DNA of 17,836 nucleotides, taken from the NCBI GenBank assembly GCA_014382685.1, contig JACNJG010000078.1:1-17836 (forward strand), in the 5' to 3' direction. Below, piece after piece: positions 1-7,157 of the stretch. Numbering within the stretch: position 1 is the stretch's first letter; every line of letters starts with the position of its first letter. Source of the DNA: Candidatus Cloacimonadota bacterium. GTDB taxonomy: Bacteria > Cloacimonadota > Cloacimonadia > JGIOTU-2. The notes beneath the pieces are model-generated. The model did not search any database. It had not been told where the DNA came from and was given only the letters and a program-made list of their open reading frames with translations. Made by a program: the position numbers and the translations under genes.

Positions 1-440
1 TGTCTAATCCCTTCATACAACACGATCGCGACACTGTTGCTCAAATTTATTGAGCGAATCTCTTTTGTCATTGGAATTGTGTAAGCGTTCTCCCAATGTT
101 CATGCAAGATAGATTCCGGCAAACCCCGTGTTTCCGGACCAAAAATTAGGAAATCTCCATCACAAAATGATATTTCAGTATAGAGTTTTTGTGCTTTGGT
201 AGAAAAATAATATTTGTTAACTTTCTCATATTTCTTAAGAAAAGCTGCCCATGAGTCATGAATTTCAAGATCAAGCTTGTCCCAATAATCAAGTCCGGCT
301 CGTTTGAGATATTTATCATTTAATAGGAATTTCATTGGCTTAATAAGATGCAGGATTGAGTTCGTGCCCACGCATAATCTGCCGATATTGCCTGTATTTG
401 AAGGTATTTCGGGCTCGTAAAGAACAATATGAAAGGGCAT
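1..440 (-). CDS. trmL: tRNA (cytidine(34)-2'-O)-methyltransferase TrmL, partial (C-terminus outside window)
   Basis: SPOUT-superfamily methyltransferase that 2'-O-methylates the wobble base of certain tRNA-Leu species. I translated the frame by hand: it opens MPFHIVLYEPEIPSNTGNIG, the typical TrmL N-terminus, and contains FGPETRGLP (SAM-binding knot region) and NLSNSVAIVLYEGIR, the C-terminal knot motif. About 146 residues are visible; TrmL proteins are usually about 150-160 residues, so only a few residues are missing beyond base 1. The ATG (440-438) overlaps the last base of the mlaE stop codon (TAATG arrangement), suggesting translational coupling at the end of the gmk-to-trmL run. The family call is firm; TrmL is preferred over the longer TrmJ/TrmH types from the short N-terminus and the motif wording. 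Confidence 0.9.
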   Translation of the reverse strand, partial: MPFHIVLYEPEIPSNTGNIGRLCVGTNSILHLIKPMKFLLNDKYLKRAGLDYWDKLDLEIHDSWAAFLKKYEKVNKYYFSTKAQKLYTEISFCDGDFLIFGPETRGLPESILHEHWENAYTIPMTKEIRSINLSNSVAIVLYEGIR

Positions 441-1225
441 TATCCAAAGATAACTGCAGCAACGATGAAATCAGTTACCAATATTAGAATTGATGAGATC
501 ACAACTGCACGGGTGGTTACTCTTCCCACTCCTTCCGCTCCACCACAAGCAAAAAATCCCTGAAAACAGCCCACGGATGTAATGATCATGCCAAAAGCAA
601 ATGCTTTTACAATGCCGCTCCAAAAATCAATCGGAGTAATAAATGATCTTATGCCAAAGAGGAATTCCGCAGTTGTCACACGATATAATGAAACAGAGAC
701 AAGATATCCGGAAAGAATACCGAATAAATTTGCGAAAATCGTAAGCACAGGCAGCATGATTATTCCTGCAATGATACGTGGAACTACCAGATAGTCATAG
801 GGATTTATTGCGAGGACTTCCAATGCATCGATCTGATCGGTTACCCGCATTGTGCCAAGTTCAGCAGCAAGTGAAGCGCCGATCTTCCCAGCCATAACAA
901 GCGCAGTGAGCACTGGAGCAAGTTCGATCATTGTGGATTTCGTGATCATCGCGCCAAGATAACGATATGGAAGAAGCCCACTTGTTTGATATGTTGCCTG
1001 TACAGCAGTAACCATGCCGGTAAATGCAGACGTTATCGCGATCAAAGGAATGGATTCCACACCGAACTTTTGCATCTGTAAAAAAGTTAGATGAATCCTC
1101 TTCCCTACTTTGCCGAGACTTTTTATAGTCAGTCCTAAAAAGATGAAATATCTGCCAATATCCCGTACTGTTCTGATTACGATACTTCCAATTGAGGATA
1201 TTGGATATGTGATGATACGCATCAT
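440..1225 (-). CDS. mlaE: MlaE-family ABC transporter permease
   Basis: Integral inner-membrane permease of the Mla/MCE-type lipid transport system, which moves phospholipids between inner and outer membranes in Gram-negative cells. 261 residues, the usual length. It has several hydrophobic segments and the family's C-terminal signature, visible as FFACGGAEGVGRVTTRAVV followed by a final hydrophobic helix. ELGTMRVTDQIDALEVLAINPYDYL in the middle is the conserved cytoplasmic loop that contacts the ATPase. The start ATG overlaps the dnaB stop in an ATGA arrangement. Two adjacent ATGs are present (1225 and 1222); the first is chosen because it gives the 4-nt overlap. The partner ATPase (mlaF) and MCE-domain protein (mlaD) are not in this window, though they could lie beyond trmL. 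Confidence 0.93.
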   Translation of the reverse strand: MMRIITYPISSIGSIVIRTVRDIGRYFIFLGLTIKSLGKVGKRIHLTFLQMQKFGVESIPLIAITSAFTGMVTAVQATYQTSGLLPYRYLGAMITKSTMIELAPVLTALVMAGKIGASLAAELGTMRVTDQIDALEVLAINPYDYLVVPRIIAGIIMLPVLTIFANLFGILSGYLVSVSLYRVTTAEFLFGIRSFITPIDFWSGIVKAFAFGMIITSVGCFQGFFACGGAEGVGRVTTRAVVISSILILVTDFIVAAVIFG

Positions 1226-2595
1226 GCAAAGGATTGATTATCTATATTTTCAAAACGGGTATAATGTCCAATAAACTTAAGATTCAGCCGGCCCTGAGGA
1301 CCATTTCTATTCTTTGCCACATCGATAATTGCGATACCGGGATTCTCTGCTTCTTCTTTTTTATAATAATCTTCCCTGTAAATGAGCAGGACAATGTCTG
1401 CATCCTGTTCGATAGCGCCAGATTCCCGAAGGTCTGCCAATTGTGGCTTTTTATCCAGCCGAGCTTCAGGTCCCCGGCTTAGCTGTGAAACTGCAATTAT
1501 GGGAACTTCCAATTCTTTTGCGAGAATTTTTATTGCTCGTGAAATCTCGGAGATCTCCTGCTGACGTGACTGCCGAGATGCAACCGGTAATAAAAGCTGC
1601 ATATAGTCAATGATAAGAAGATCAAGTCCTTCTTCGAATTTCAGCCGGCGTGCTTTTGAGCGGATATCATTCATGGTATTGCTTCCGCGGTCATCAATAA
1701 AAATTGGTGCTTCTGCGATCTTATCAGCGTGACGAGTCAGATTCATGATCTTGTCCTTGTCCATTCCATAGCCATGAAGCATAGAATGCAAAGAAACATC
1801 AGAACCGGAGCTGAGCATTCGCATGATCAACGTTTCCTTATCCATTTCCAGACTGAATATCCCAACTATTTTATCCTGGAAAACAGCAGCATGATGAGCT
1901 ATGTTAAGTGCGAGAGCAGTTTTTCCCATACTTGGACGCCCGGCAACAACAACAAATTGCCCGGATTGAAATCCACCTGTAATTCTGTCCAGTTCATTAA
2001 AACCGGTTGCCACACCCACTATCTTGGTTTTACGCTTTGCGATCTCATCGATTTTTTTTATAGTCGGAGACACAATATCAAAAGCTCTCTCGAATCCTTC
2101 TTTCATCAAACTTTGAGTGACATTGAAGATCTTTTTCTCAGCGTGTTCGACAATTTCCTTGCTATCCTGTCCTGTACCATAGCATTCTTCTATGATCGAT
2201 GAGGCAGTATGTATCAACCTTCGCAAGGTTACTTTTTCAATAACCAGTTGCGCATGGGTTTCCATATTTGCACTGGATGAGACAATATCCTGAATTTCTG
2301 TTAGATACGCTGCACCACCGATCTTTTCAAACAGGTCTTTCTTCTTGAGTTCATCTATTATAGTAATAAGATCGATCTCAATATTTTTGTTGAAAAGTTC
2401 CTGTATGGCTCTAAAAATATACTTGTGTGCACTTTTGTAAAAATAGTCTTCTCGAAGGAGTTCCAGCCCTCGTGCAGTAGCCCATTCTTCCAGAAGCATG
2501 GCACTGAGGACTGCACCTTCTGCATTCAGATCGTGTGGTGGAACTCGAACCGAATCCTGATTTATTGTTGTTCTGTTATTTGTTTTTTCTGCCAT
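1222..2595 (-). CDS. dnaB: Replicative DNA helicase DnaB
   Basis: Hexameric 5'-3' helicase that unwinds DNA at the replication fork and interacts with primase. 457 residues, normal length. The N-terminal primase-interacting domain (about residues 18-120, beginning PPHDLNAEGAVLSAML) is followed by a linker and the RecA-like core. Walker A is GRPSMGKT at 219-226 and Walker B is IIDYMQLL at 328-335; QLSRGPEARLDKKPQLADLR is the conserved helicase motif near the C-terminus. No intein or insertion is visible. The start ATG lies 3 nt after the stop of the uracil-DNA glycosylase gene, so the two are almost certainly co-transcribed. It ends in a 4-nt overlap with mlaE. Confidence 0.97.
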   Translation of the reverse strand: MAEKTNNRTTINQDSVRVPPHDLNAEGAVLSAMLLEEWATARGLELLREDYFYKSAHKYIFRAIQELFNKNIEIDLITIIDELKKKDLFEKIGGAAYLTEIQDIVSSSANMETHAQLVIEKVTLRRLIHTASSIIEECYGTGQDSKEIVEHAEKKIFNVTQSLMKEGFERAFDIVSPTIKKIDEIAKRKTKIVGVATGFNELDRITGGFQSGQFVVVAGRPSMGKTALALNIAHHAAVFQDKIVGIFSLEMDKETLIMRMLSSGSDVSLHSMLHGYGMDKDKIMNLTRHADKIAEAPIFIDDRGSNTMNDIRSKARRLKFEEGLDLLIIDYMQLLLPVASRQSRQQEISEISRAIKILAKELEVPIIAVSQLSRGPEARLDKKPQLADLRESGAIEQDADIVLLIYREDYYKKEEAENPGIAIIDVAKNRNGPQGRLNLKFIGHYTRFENIDNQSFA

Positions 2596-2598
2596 AAT

Positions 2599-3252
2599 TT
2601 ATCTCAATTCAGCGTATTCTCGTTTAAGCATTTTCAGATCTTCCCATGCGGGACGTTTCCAATCCGGATTATGCAAAAGCGCTGAAGGATGGTAGGTCAC
2701 CATCAATTTTGAAGAAGAAAAAGGAAAGAATTTCTGTCTCATTTTTGTTAAGGTGTCATCGTTCTGAAGGAGCGTATTGCCTGCTACTTTGCCGAGGGCG
2801 CATATTATTTTTGGTTGAATGATCGACAATTGGAATTCCAGATATGGCATGCATGCTTGAATTTCATCTTCTTGAGGATTTCTGTTTCCGGGAGGTCTGC
2901 ATTTCACGATATTTGTGATGTACACATCTTCTCTGGAGAGATCAATAGCGGTAAGCATTTTAGTAAGAAGCTGGCCCGCTTTACCTACAAAAGGGATGCC
3001 TTGCAGATCTTCCTGTTCGCCAGGTCCTTCTCCTACAAAAACAATATCGGCATCAATATTCCCTTCACCCCAAACTATCTTATTACGTGTTTTGGCTAAT
3101 TTACAGTTTGCACAATCCTTATACTCAGCTTCAAATTGTTGCAGGTACTTCTCCTTTGATATTGGTTCTGTTTCCTGCATGAAAATTTCATTTATTCCTG
3201 AAAGTTTAAGTAATTCTATCTTCCTTAGCTGAGCTTCCGAAATTGTGTTCAA
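2599..3252 (-). CDS. Family-4 uracil-DNA glycosylase ([4Fe-4S] type)
   Basis: Removes uracil from DNA to start base-excision repair. 217 residues. Motif GEGPGEQED (74-82) is the family-4 uracil-binding/catalytic motif, and YHPSALLHNP near the C-terminus is the second catalytic motif. Four cysteines fit the [4Fe-4S] ligands: C47 and C50 (CANC), C118 (VKCRPPGNRNP) and C134. The start codon appears to be TTG at 3252-3250: the frame has no ATG between the upstream in-frame stop and this codon, and an AGGA (3264-3261) sits 8 nt before it. The AGGA overlaps the stop of the rpoZ-like gene. The related SPO1-type 'DNA polymerase-like' UDG annotation is the same family. Placement next to dnaB fits a role in genome maintenance. 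Confidence 0.93.
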   Translation of the reverse strand: MNTISEAQLRKIELLKLSGINEIFMQETEPISKEKYLQQFEAEYKDCANCKLAKTRNKIVWGEGNIDADIVFVGEGPGEQEDLQGIPFVGKAGQLLTKMLTAIDLSREDVYITNIVKCRPPGNRNPQEDEIQACMPYLEFQLSIIQPKIICALGKVAGNTLLQNDDTLTKMRQKFFPFSSSKLMVTYHPSALLHNPDWKRPAWEDLKMLKREYAELR

Positions 3253-3262
3253 TGCATAGATC

Positions 3263-3502
3263 CTATTCGTCTATAATATCCTGCATCTTGCCTTCGGGTT
3301 TTTCTTCTTCCGGAATAAAGTAATCAGGAATATCATCTGCTGCGACATGATCCAAAGCAACGGTTGTAAGCTTATTGCCTAAATTCTTTTTTATCTCAAA
3401 AGGGATCTTGGTGATTCGCTTCAATTCTTCATTTGCAAGAATTAAATAAAGAAAGGTGCAGTTATTTTCTTCTATGAACTTTTGTACTAATTTGCTATCC
3501 AT
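3263..3502 (-). CDS. rpoZ: RNA polymerase omega subunit (divergent RpoZ)
   Basis: Probable small omega subunit that assists assembly of RNA polymerase. 79 residues, within the family's size. The sequence is divergent, but TFLYLILANEELKRI aligns with the omega N-terminal helix that usually reads like 'FxLVxxAAxRARQL', and KLTTVALDHVAADDI matches the conserved 'KxTxxALxEIxxGxI' helix. The position directly after gmk is the classic gmk-rpoZ arrangement and is the strongest support. The ATG (3502-3500) overlaps the gmk stop by 8 nt, and an AAGGAA lies about 9 nt upstream. The tail is acidic (IPEEEKPEGK). Without the gene order I would call it a hypothetical protein. Confidence 0.72.
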   Translation of the reverse strand: MDSKLVQKFIEENNCTFLYLILANEELKRITKIPFEIKKNLGNKLTTVALDHVAADDIPDYFIPEEEKPEGKMQDIIDE

Positions 3503-4079
3503 ATATATCTTTTCCTTCGCTTTTTTTATATATTATCTCGATTATTTTATCCGAGACTTTTTCGATATCATCATTAATAAAAAATCTATCATAATGCCAG
3601 GAATCGGCAATCTCATGTCTGGCATTTTTCAGGCGGGTTTCAATGACTTCAGGAGCATCAGTTTTGCGAGAACAGAGTCTTCTTTCAAGCTCTTTCATGC
3701 TGGGTGGAAACAGGAAAATCGAGAGTACTTCCTGCATCTTTTTTATAAATTTGATCGCACCCTTTGTTTCGATGTCAAGAATTACAAATTTATTTCTTGA
3801 GAGTTTTTCCTGAATGATTTTTCTACTTGTGCCATAATAATAACCAAGATATTCTGCCCACTCAAGAAACTCGTCCTGCTCGATCATATTCTTGAATTCA
3901 TCTTCACTCACAAAATGATAATCCTCACCATCCACTTCCGAACCTCGTATTGGTCTTGTAGTATAGGATACGGAATATTCCACATCCTTGCACTTCCTGA
4001 GAATGGCGTCGCATACGCTGCTTTTGCCGGCTCCGGAAGGAGAAGAAACGATTATCGGGAAATATTTCTTTTGCGTCAT
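3495..4079 (-). CDS. gmk: Guanylate kinase
   Basis: Phosphorylates GMP to GDP with ATP, in guanine nucleotide synthesis. 194 residues, typical length. The P-loop is SSPSGAGKSS (12-21); SYTTRPIRGSEVDGEDYHFV (from about residue 38) is the GMP-binding region, and ILDIETKGAIKFIKK is the conserved core strand (usually 'LDIDVQGA'). It heads the minus-strand run that continues into the omega-like gene, UDG, dnaB, mlaE and trmL. No Shine-Dalgarno sequence is visible before the ATG, and a TTGACA lies only 34 nt upstream, so the leader may be very short. The usual upstream partner yicC is absent. Confidence 0.97.
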   Translation of the reverse strand: MTQKKYFPIIVSSPSGAGKSSVCDAILRKCKDVEYSVSYTTRPIRGSEVDGEDYHFVSEDEFKNMIEQDEFLEWAEYLGYYYGTSRKIIQEKLSRNKFVILDIETKGAIKFIKKMQEVLSIFLFPPSMKELERRLCSRKTDAPEVIETRLKNARHEIADSWHYDRFFINDDIEKVSDKIIEIIYKKSEGKDIYG

Positions 4080-4086
4080 GATTTTT

Positions 4087-4119
4087 TATATCAAATTTTG
4101 AGTGCGAATTTGTTGTCAA
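4087..4119 (-). promoter_or_regulatory. Candidate promoter of the gmk operon
   Basis: A perfect TTGACA (4119-4114) is followed 18 nt later by TTTGAT (4095-4090) and then TATAAA. The -10 assignment is uncertain. Any choice puts the transcription start within a few bases of the gmk ATG, matching the lack of a ribosome binding site. Confidence 0.35.
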
Positions 4120-4160
4120 TTTTTCTAATTTAGATTTCTGAATAAATGGTTATTAAATCT

Positions 4161-4186
4161 CTTCACCAAGCCCCAGGTTAGTGAAG
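4161..4186. other. Imperfect hairpin between the lipoprotein gene and gmk
   Basis: CTTCACCAA and TTAGTGAAG can pair over 9 positions with one mismatch around an 8-nt loop. It lies 54 nt after the stop of the minus-strand lipoprotein gene and upstream of gmk. No T-run follows on the minus strand, so it is not a classic intrinsic terminator. It may be a 3' end stabiliser or a weak terminator. Confidence 0.25.
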
Positions 4187-4239
4187 CTAAAGCTACCTCA
4201 TTAACAACATCTTTTTTTCTAAATAATATTCACATAACC

Positions 4240-4635
4240 CTAAATTATAAAAAAACACCAACATTCTGACCATTCGCTCCATCGATGATGAACAAAAGAT
4301 GGGTTTAAGTAACCAGAGTCGGAATTTTTGCCTCGTATCCGCCAAAAATATTTTGTATTTTCTCTAAAAAAAATAACTGGGAGATAATGATAATTTTGAT
4401 TCTGGAAAACATCGTCATATATGATAGCAATAAATAACGAATCATCTGAGATTTGTAACTGTATTTCTTGTTCAAAGTCGGGTAAATTGAATTCTATAAC
4501 TGCTAAAGTATCAAGATCAAATATACTACTATCCGCCGGGCTAACTGTAAATTTTGAAGGTGTAGGGGAATTTACCATACAAGACGTAATGCAAAATATC
4601 ACTACACATACAAATAGTCTTAAAATGTATTTCAT
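4240..4635 (-). CDS. Small lipoprotein with a fibronectin type III-like domain
   Basis: Unnamed envelope protein of 131 residues. The N-terminus has a basic start, a hydrophobic stretch and a lipobox ITSC with Cys19, so it should be lipidated. The rest looks like a single Ig/fibronectin-III-type fold: an opening SPADSS turn, ending in TKYFWRIRGKNS and WSEWSE, the pattern common in FCB-group surface proteins ('TTYYWRVRAKNS...GWSEWS'). The ATG has an AGGA 5 nt upstream. It lies 12 nt after the outer-membrane barrel gene, so the two are probably co-expressed and may act together at the outer membrane. The C-terminus (CWCFFII) is hydrophobic and atypical, but I see no clear sign of a truncated gene. 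The specific function is unknown. Confidence 0.6.
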   Translation of the reverse strand: MKYILRLFVCVVIFCITSCMVNSPTPSKFTVSPADSSIFDLDTLAVIEFNLPDFEQEIQLQISDDSLFIAIIYDDVFQNQNYHYLPVIFFRENTKYFWRIRGKNSDSGYLNPSFVHHRWSEWSECWCFFII

Positions 4636-4647
4636 GATTATCCTTTA

Positions 4648-5385
4648 TTAGTTAAAAGGTATACTAAATAGCATCGAAATCGAATGATTTCTTATCTGAT
4701 TACTCCCTATTTGGTTTATTGGTAATATACTGACAGAGTATCTTAAATCGGAACTAAATGAATTACCAAATAGCTTGAATGGGATAATAATTCCTGCTAA
4801 AAGCTCTATGTCTATTGGTTTTATCGTATGATAAATATCATATCTTATATTATGTTCTGAATATTGGTCGGTAATATTTCCGAATTCATCTCGTGCGATA
4901 AATTCAAAATTATACTTTGCTTCTGCTTTATATAAAGAAGCAAAAGATGCTCCAAAGTAAAGATATGACTCAAAAGGTAACTTGAAGGCATCTTTCACCT
5001 TTAAAAATACTGGCAATTCAATATATGTTATTACTTGATTTCCTTTCCACGTATTGTTCATTTTATAATATTCTCCACTTCCATAAGAAACACTATGAAA
5101 AGATACGTAAGCTCCTTTTTGGATATATAACAATTCGATCTGAAGAGAATACTTATCTTTCAAATAGTGAATTGCATATACACCCAAAATTATGCCAGGT
5201 TTTATTCCATTATCATCGGAACCAACTGCCCAATAACTTGTATGGCTGCCCTTGCCAATATATGAAGATATGTTTAATCCGCCTTTGAATCCGACCTCAA
5301 ACTTTTTCTGAGCACAGATGTTGTTACATATAAATATTATGAATATTGAAATAATTAATGCTACCAATCTATTTTTCATTTTCAT
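4648..5385 (-). CDS. Outer-membrane beta-barrel protein (PorT / OMP_b-brl_2-like)
   Basis: 245-residue secreted protein. Residues 1-26 form a signal peptide (basic MKMKNR, a long hydrophobic core, likely cleavage near CAQ). The mature part opens FEVGFKGGLNISS, the motif that typically starts small outer-membrane barrels of the PorT-like family in Bacteroidetes and relatives. Alternating hydrophobic strands follow (QIELLYIQKGAY, YIELPVFLKVK, LPFESYLYFGASFASLY). The family usually has about 180-250 residues. Two start codons are possible (5385 and 5379); the first is used, with only an A/G-rich stretch as ribosome binding site. No specific substrate can be inferred. It is paired with the downstream lipoprotein. 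Confidence 0.72.
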   Translation of the reverse strand: MKMKNRLVALIISIFIIFICNNICAQKKFEVGFKGGLNISSYIGKGSHTSYWAVGSDDNGIKPGIILGVYAIHYLKDKYSLQIELLYIQKGAYVSFHSVSYGSGEYYKMNNTWKGNQVITYIELPVFLKVKDAFKLPFESYLYFGASFASLYKAEAKYNFEFIARDEFGNITDQYSEHNIRYDIYHTIKPIDIELLAGIIIPFKLFGNSFSSDLRYSVSILPINQIGSNQIRNHSISMLFSIPFN

Positions 5386-5617
5386 TATTTTTTTCTTTTC
5401 AATTTACAATGAATTCTTAAGACAAATTCCCTCAGCTTCAATTCCTCATTTAATATCCTCATTAGATTTTTCAATTCCATTAACCAAATAGAAGAACTCT
5501 CTATTCGAGAATAAATATAGAGAGGGAATTATATAATAATCTCATTTTTGCATATAAAGAATGTGATCTTATAATATCTTTTTTTCTGCCCTTTTTTCAT
5601 TTGAGTTCCTTTTGTTT

Positions 5618-5646
5618 TTTCTACTTTAATTATTTTTTTATGTCAA
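5618..5646 (-). promoter_or_regulatory. Candidate promoter for the barrel-lipoprotein pair
   Basis: TTGACA (5646-5641), a 17-nt spacer and TAGAAA (5623-5618) on the minus strand. If used, the leader before the barrel gene would be about 225 nt, which is long, so this remains tentative. Confidence 0.3.
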
Positions 5647-5728
5647 ATTTTTCTGAAAGGAATCCATTATAAATCTTATAAAAATCCCAATTCAATCGTA
5701 TGTGATAAAATCAAGATAGGTTAACCAG

Positions 5729-5753
5729 CGTCCCCAAGTGCAACTTGGGAACG
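5729..5753. repeat. REP-like palindromic element after thyX
   Basis: CGTCCCCAAGT (5729-5739) and ACTTGGGAACG (5743-5753) form an 11-bp hairpin with one mismatch and a 3-nt loop (GCA). It is GC-rich in a very AT-rich gap and sits 3 nt beyond the minus-strand thyX stop. The wording resembles palindromic intergenic repeats I associate with several environmental bacterial genomes (inference). There is no T-run on the thyX side, so it is not a standard terminator. Only one copy is seen in this window. Confidence 0.5.
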
Positions 5754-5756
5754 AGA

Positions 5757-7157
5757 TCAATTATGTAATAACGTAGTATTCGCTTCAGGAAATGTATCTT
5801 TCCCACATATTAGAACTGAAGTGATTGGCGCTACCTGCTTTACTTTTTCTATTATATTTTGAGCAAGCTCCCGGATATCCCACTGGGCATGAGCATCTTG
5901 TCGTAATCGTGAGAAATGACAGAGCTCCCTCATGTTGCATTTGAATAAAACAACTTTGTGATGGGCATTTGTCAGAATATAATTCTTTACTTCAGGATAT
6001 TTTTCCCAAAGAATTTCATACATTTTCTCCGACTTTTCCATTACATTTCGATAAGCATCTTTCTGCCCGATCTTATCAATACTTTTTGGAATTGTGAATC
6101 CAAATTTCGGGTCATAATCGGTTGAGATTATCGTTGCAATTCTATGCCTTTTGAGCTGTGCAAAGCATGAAGAACTAATATTCACCTGAAAAACAAAATC
6201 AACCAATTCAAACTCGCGTGGAAGGGAATCATGGCAGGTGATATCGGCCAAATATCTTTGCAATATTTCTTCTTTATCCTGTGTGCTCATTCTTTTCACA
6301 TTTTCAAATGCGGTTTGATAATCAATACCTGTCGAACGGAATATGAGTCCTGCAATAATTCTCTCATCTGCATGTGCAGGATAGGATAAAAGCGTGCATT
6401 TTTCAACTTGTTCTCTGGATTCTGCAAAGACATCTGTTTTATATTTTTGGGTGTCATATTTGGATGGTTCGATATAACGGATGAGCGAAGGAGCAATATT
6501 GCTGACCTGTTCATACAAACTGTCTGCAAGATTTTTCGCTTCATTAAGAGGGATTGCATAAAGACGTTTGAGAAGATGTTCCAAACTCCGTGCGTTAATG
6601 GTCATTCCCATCTGGGTTTGAGTTGCCATAGAAAGCACATACCGTGCATCTTCTTTTGCCAAACCCTCAATATCTTTTTTGGAAAGCGAAGTAGTACGCT
6701 GAAAAAAGCTCTTCAATTTTTCAAAAAGAAAGAGATAGGTTTGATTTTGCAGTTGAATCGTTTCTTGATACTGTTTTAATATTTCAGCATCATTTTGAAT
6801 CTCTTCGGGAATGATATAGTCTCCATCGAGCATGACGTATCGTTGAGATTTTTCTGTAAAAGAAGCCAATCTGGTACGTTGTACAAATTCAGTAAGATAG
6901 CGGGAAATGCCGATGAGATCAAAGTTAAATACAGCATGCTCGGCAACAGAGCTGTGCCCCATTTCAAACACGATCATTTTGTTTGATCTTCTGGCTTTTT
7001 CTACATCTAGGACTGCATCTTTCCGAAGCTCATCGACCGATTTTTTTGATCGGCTTATGCGTGCATAAGCAGCAGAAATAGTTTCCGGTGTGCATTGTAC
7101 TTCTTTGGAAAGAAGCTGGGAAACATCAACGTTATAACCCGCCAGAATGACTCTCAA
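5757..7157 (-). CDS. thyX: Tandem-domain FAD-dependent thymidylate synthase (ThyX family)
   Basis: Expected to methylate dUMP to dTMP using methylene-tetrahydrofolate and a flavin. 466 residues, about twice a standard ThyX, with two ThyX-like halves. The N-terminal half has RTRLASFTEKSQRY at 94-107, matching the signature RHRxxSxNExSxRY at 7 of its 9 fixed residues (His to Thr, Asn to Thr), and NARSLEHLLKRL at 188-199, but lacks the HAQ motif. The C-terminal half has KRHR (336-339) without the signature serines, and LRQDAHAQWDIR (418-429), the substrate-binding HAQ motif. The start is TTG: a GGAG lies 5 nt upstream, the codon directly follows the deoC stop, and no ATG lies near. It forms a nucleotide-metabolism pair with deoC. 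Confidence 0.82.
   Translation of the reverse strand: MRVILAGYNVDVSQLLSKEVQCTPETISAAYARISRSKKSVDELRKDAVLDVEKARRSNKMIVFEMGHSSVAEHAVFNFDLIGISRYLTEFVQRTRLASFTEKSQRYVMLDGDYIIPEEIQNDAEILKQYQETIQLQNQTYLFLFEKLKSFFQRTTSLSKKDIEGLAKEDARYVLSMATQTQMGMTINARSLEHLLKRLYAIPLNEAKNLADSLYEQVSNIAPSLIRYIEPSKYDTQKYKTDVFAESREQVEKCTLLSYPAHADERIIAGLIFRSTGIDYQTAFENVKRMSTQDKEEILQRYLADITCHDSLPREFELVDFVFQVNISSSCFAQLKRHRIATIISTDYDPKFGFTIPKSIDKIGQKDAYRNVMEKSEKMYEILWEKYPEVKNYILTNAHHKVVLFKCNMRELCHFSRLRQDAHAQWDIRELAQNIIEKVKQVAPITSVLICGKDTFPEANTTLLHN

Larger units (their letters stand above)
5386..5756. other. AT-rich intergenic region of 371 nt
   Basis: No convincing gene on either strand. It contains many T-runs, a weak 8-bp inverted repeat (CTCTCTAT at 5497-5504 with ATAGAGAG at 5517-5524, 12-nt loop), a possible minus-strand promoter around 5618-5646, and a GC-rich palindromic element at 5729-5753 next to the thyX stop. 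Confidence 0.6.

Noticed and set aside
861..1229. 122-codon minus-strand frame within mlaE
   Set aside because: It overlaps mlaE in another frame; its Cys/His-rich content is an artefact of the frame shift.
1729..2202. 157-codon plus-strand frame opposite dnaB
   Set aside because: It is antisense to conserved dnaB sequence, with no motif or ribosome binding site.
4240..4635. Lipoprotein gene as a truncated pseudogene
   Set aside because: The C-terminus is odd, but the signal, lipobox, single complete FnIII-like domain and ribosome binding site are intact, so a real short gene is more likely.
5497..5524. 8-bp inverted repeat as a transcription terminator
   Set aside because: The 12-nt loop, AT-rich stem and lack of a following T-run or adjacent gene end make it too weak to call.
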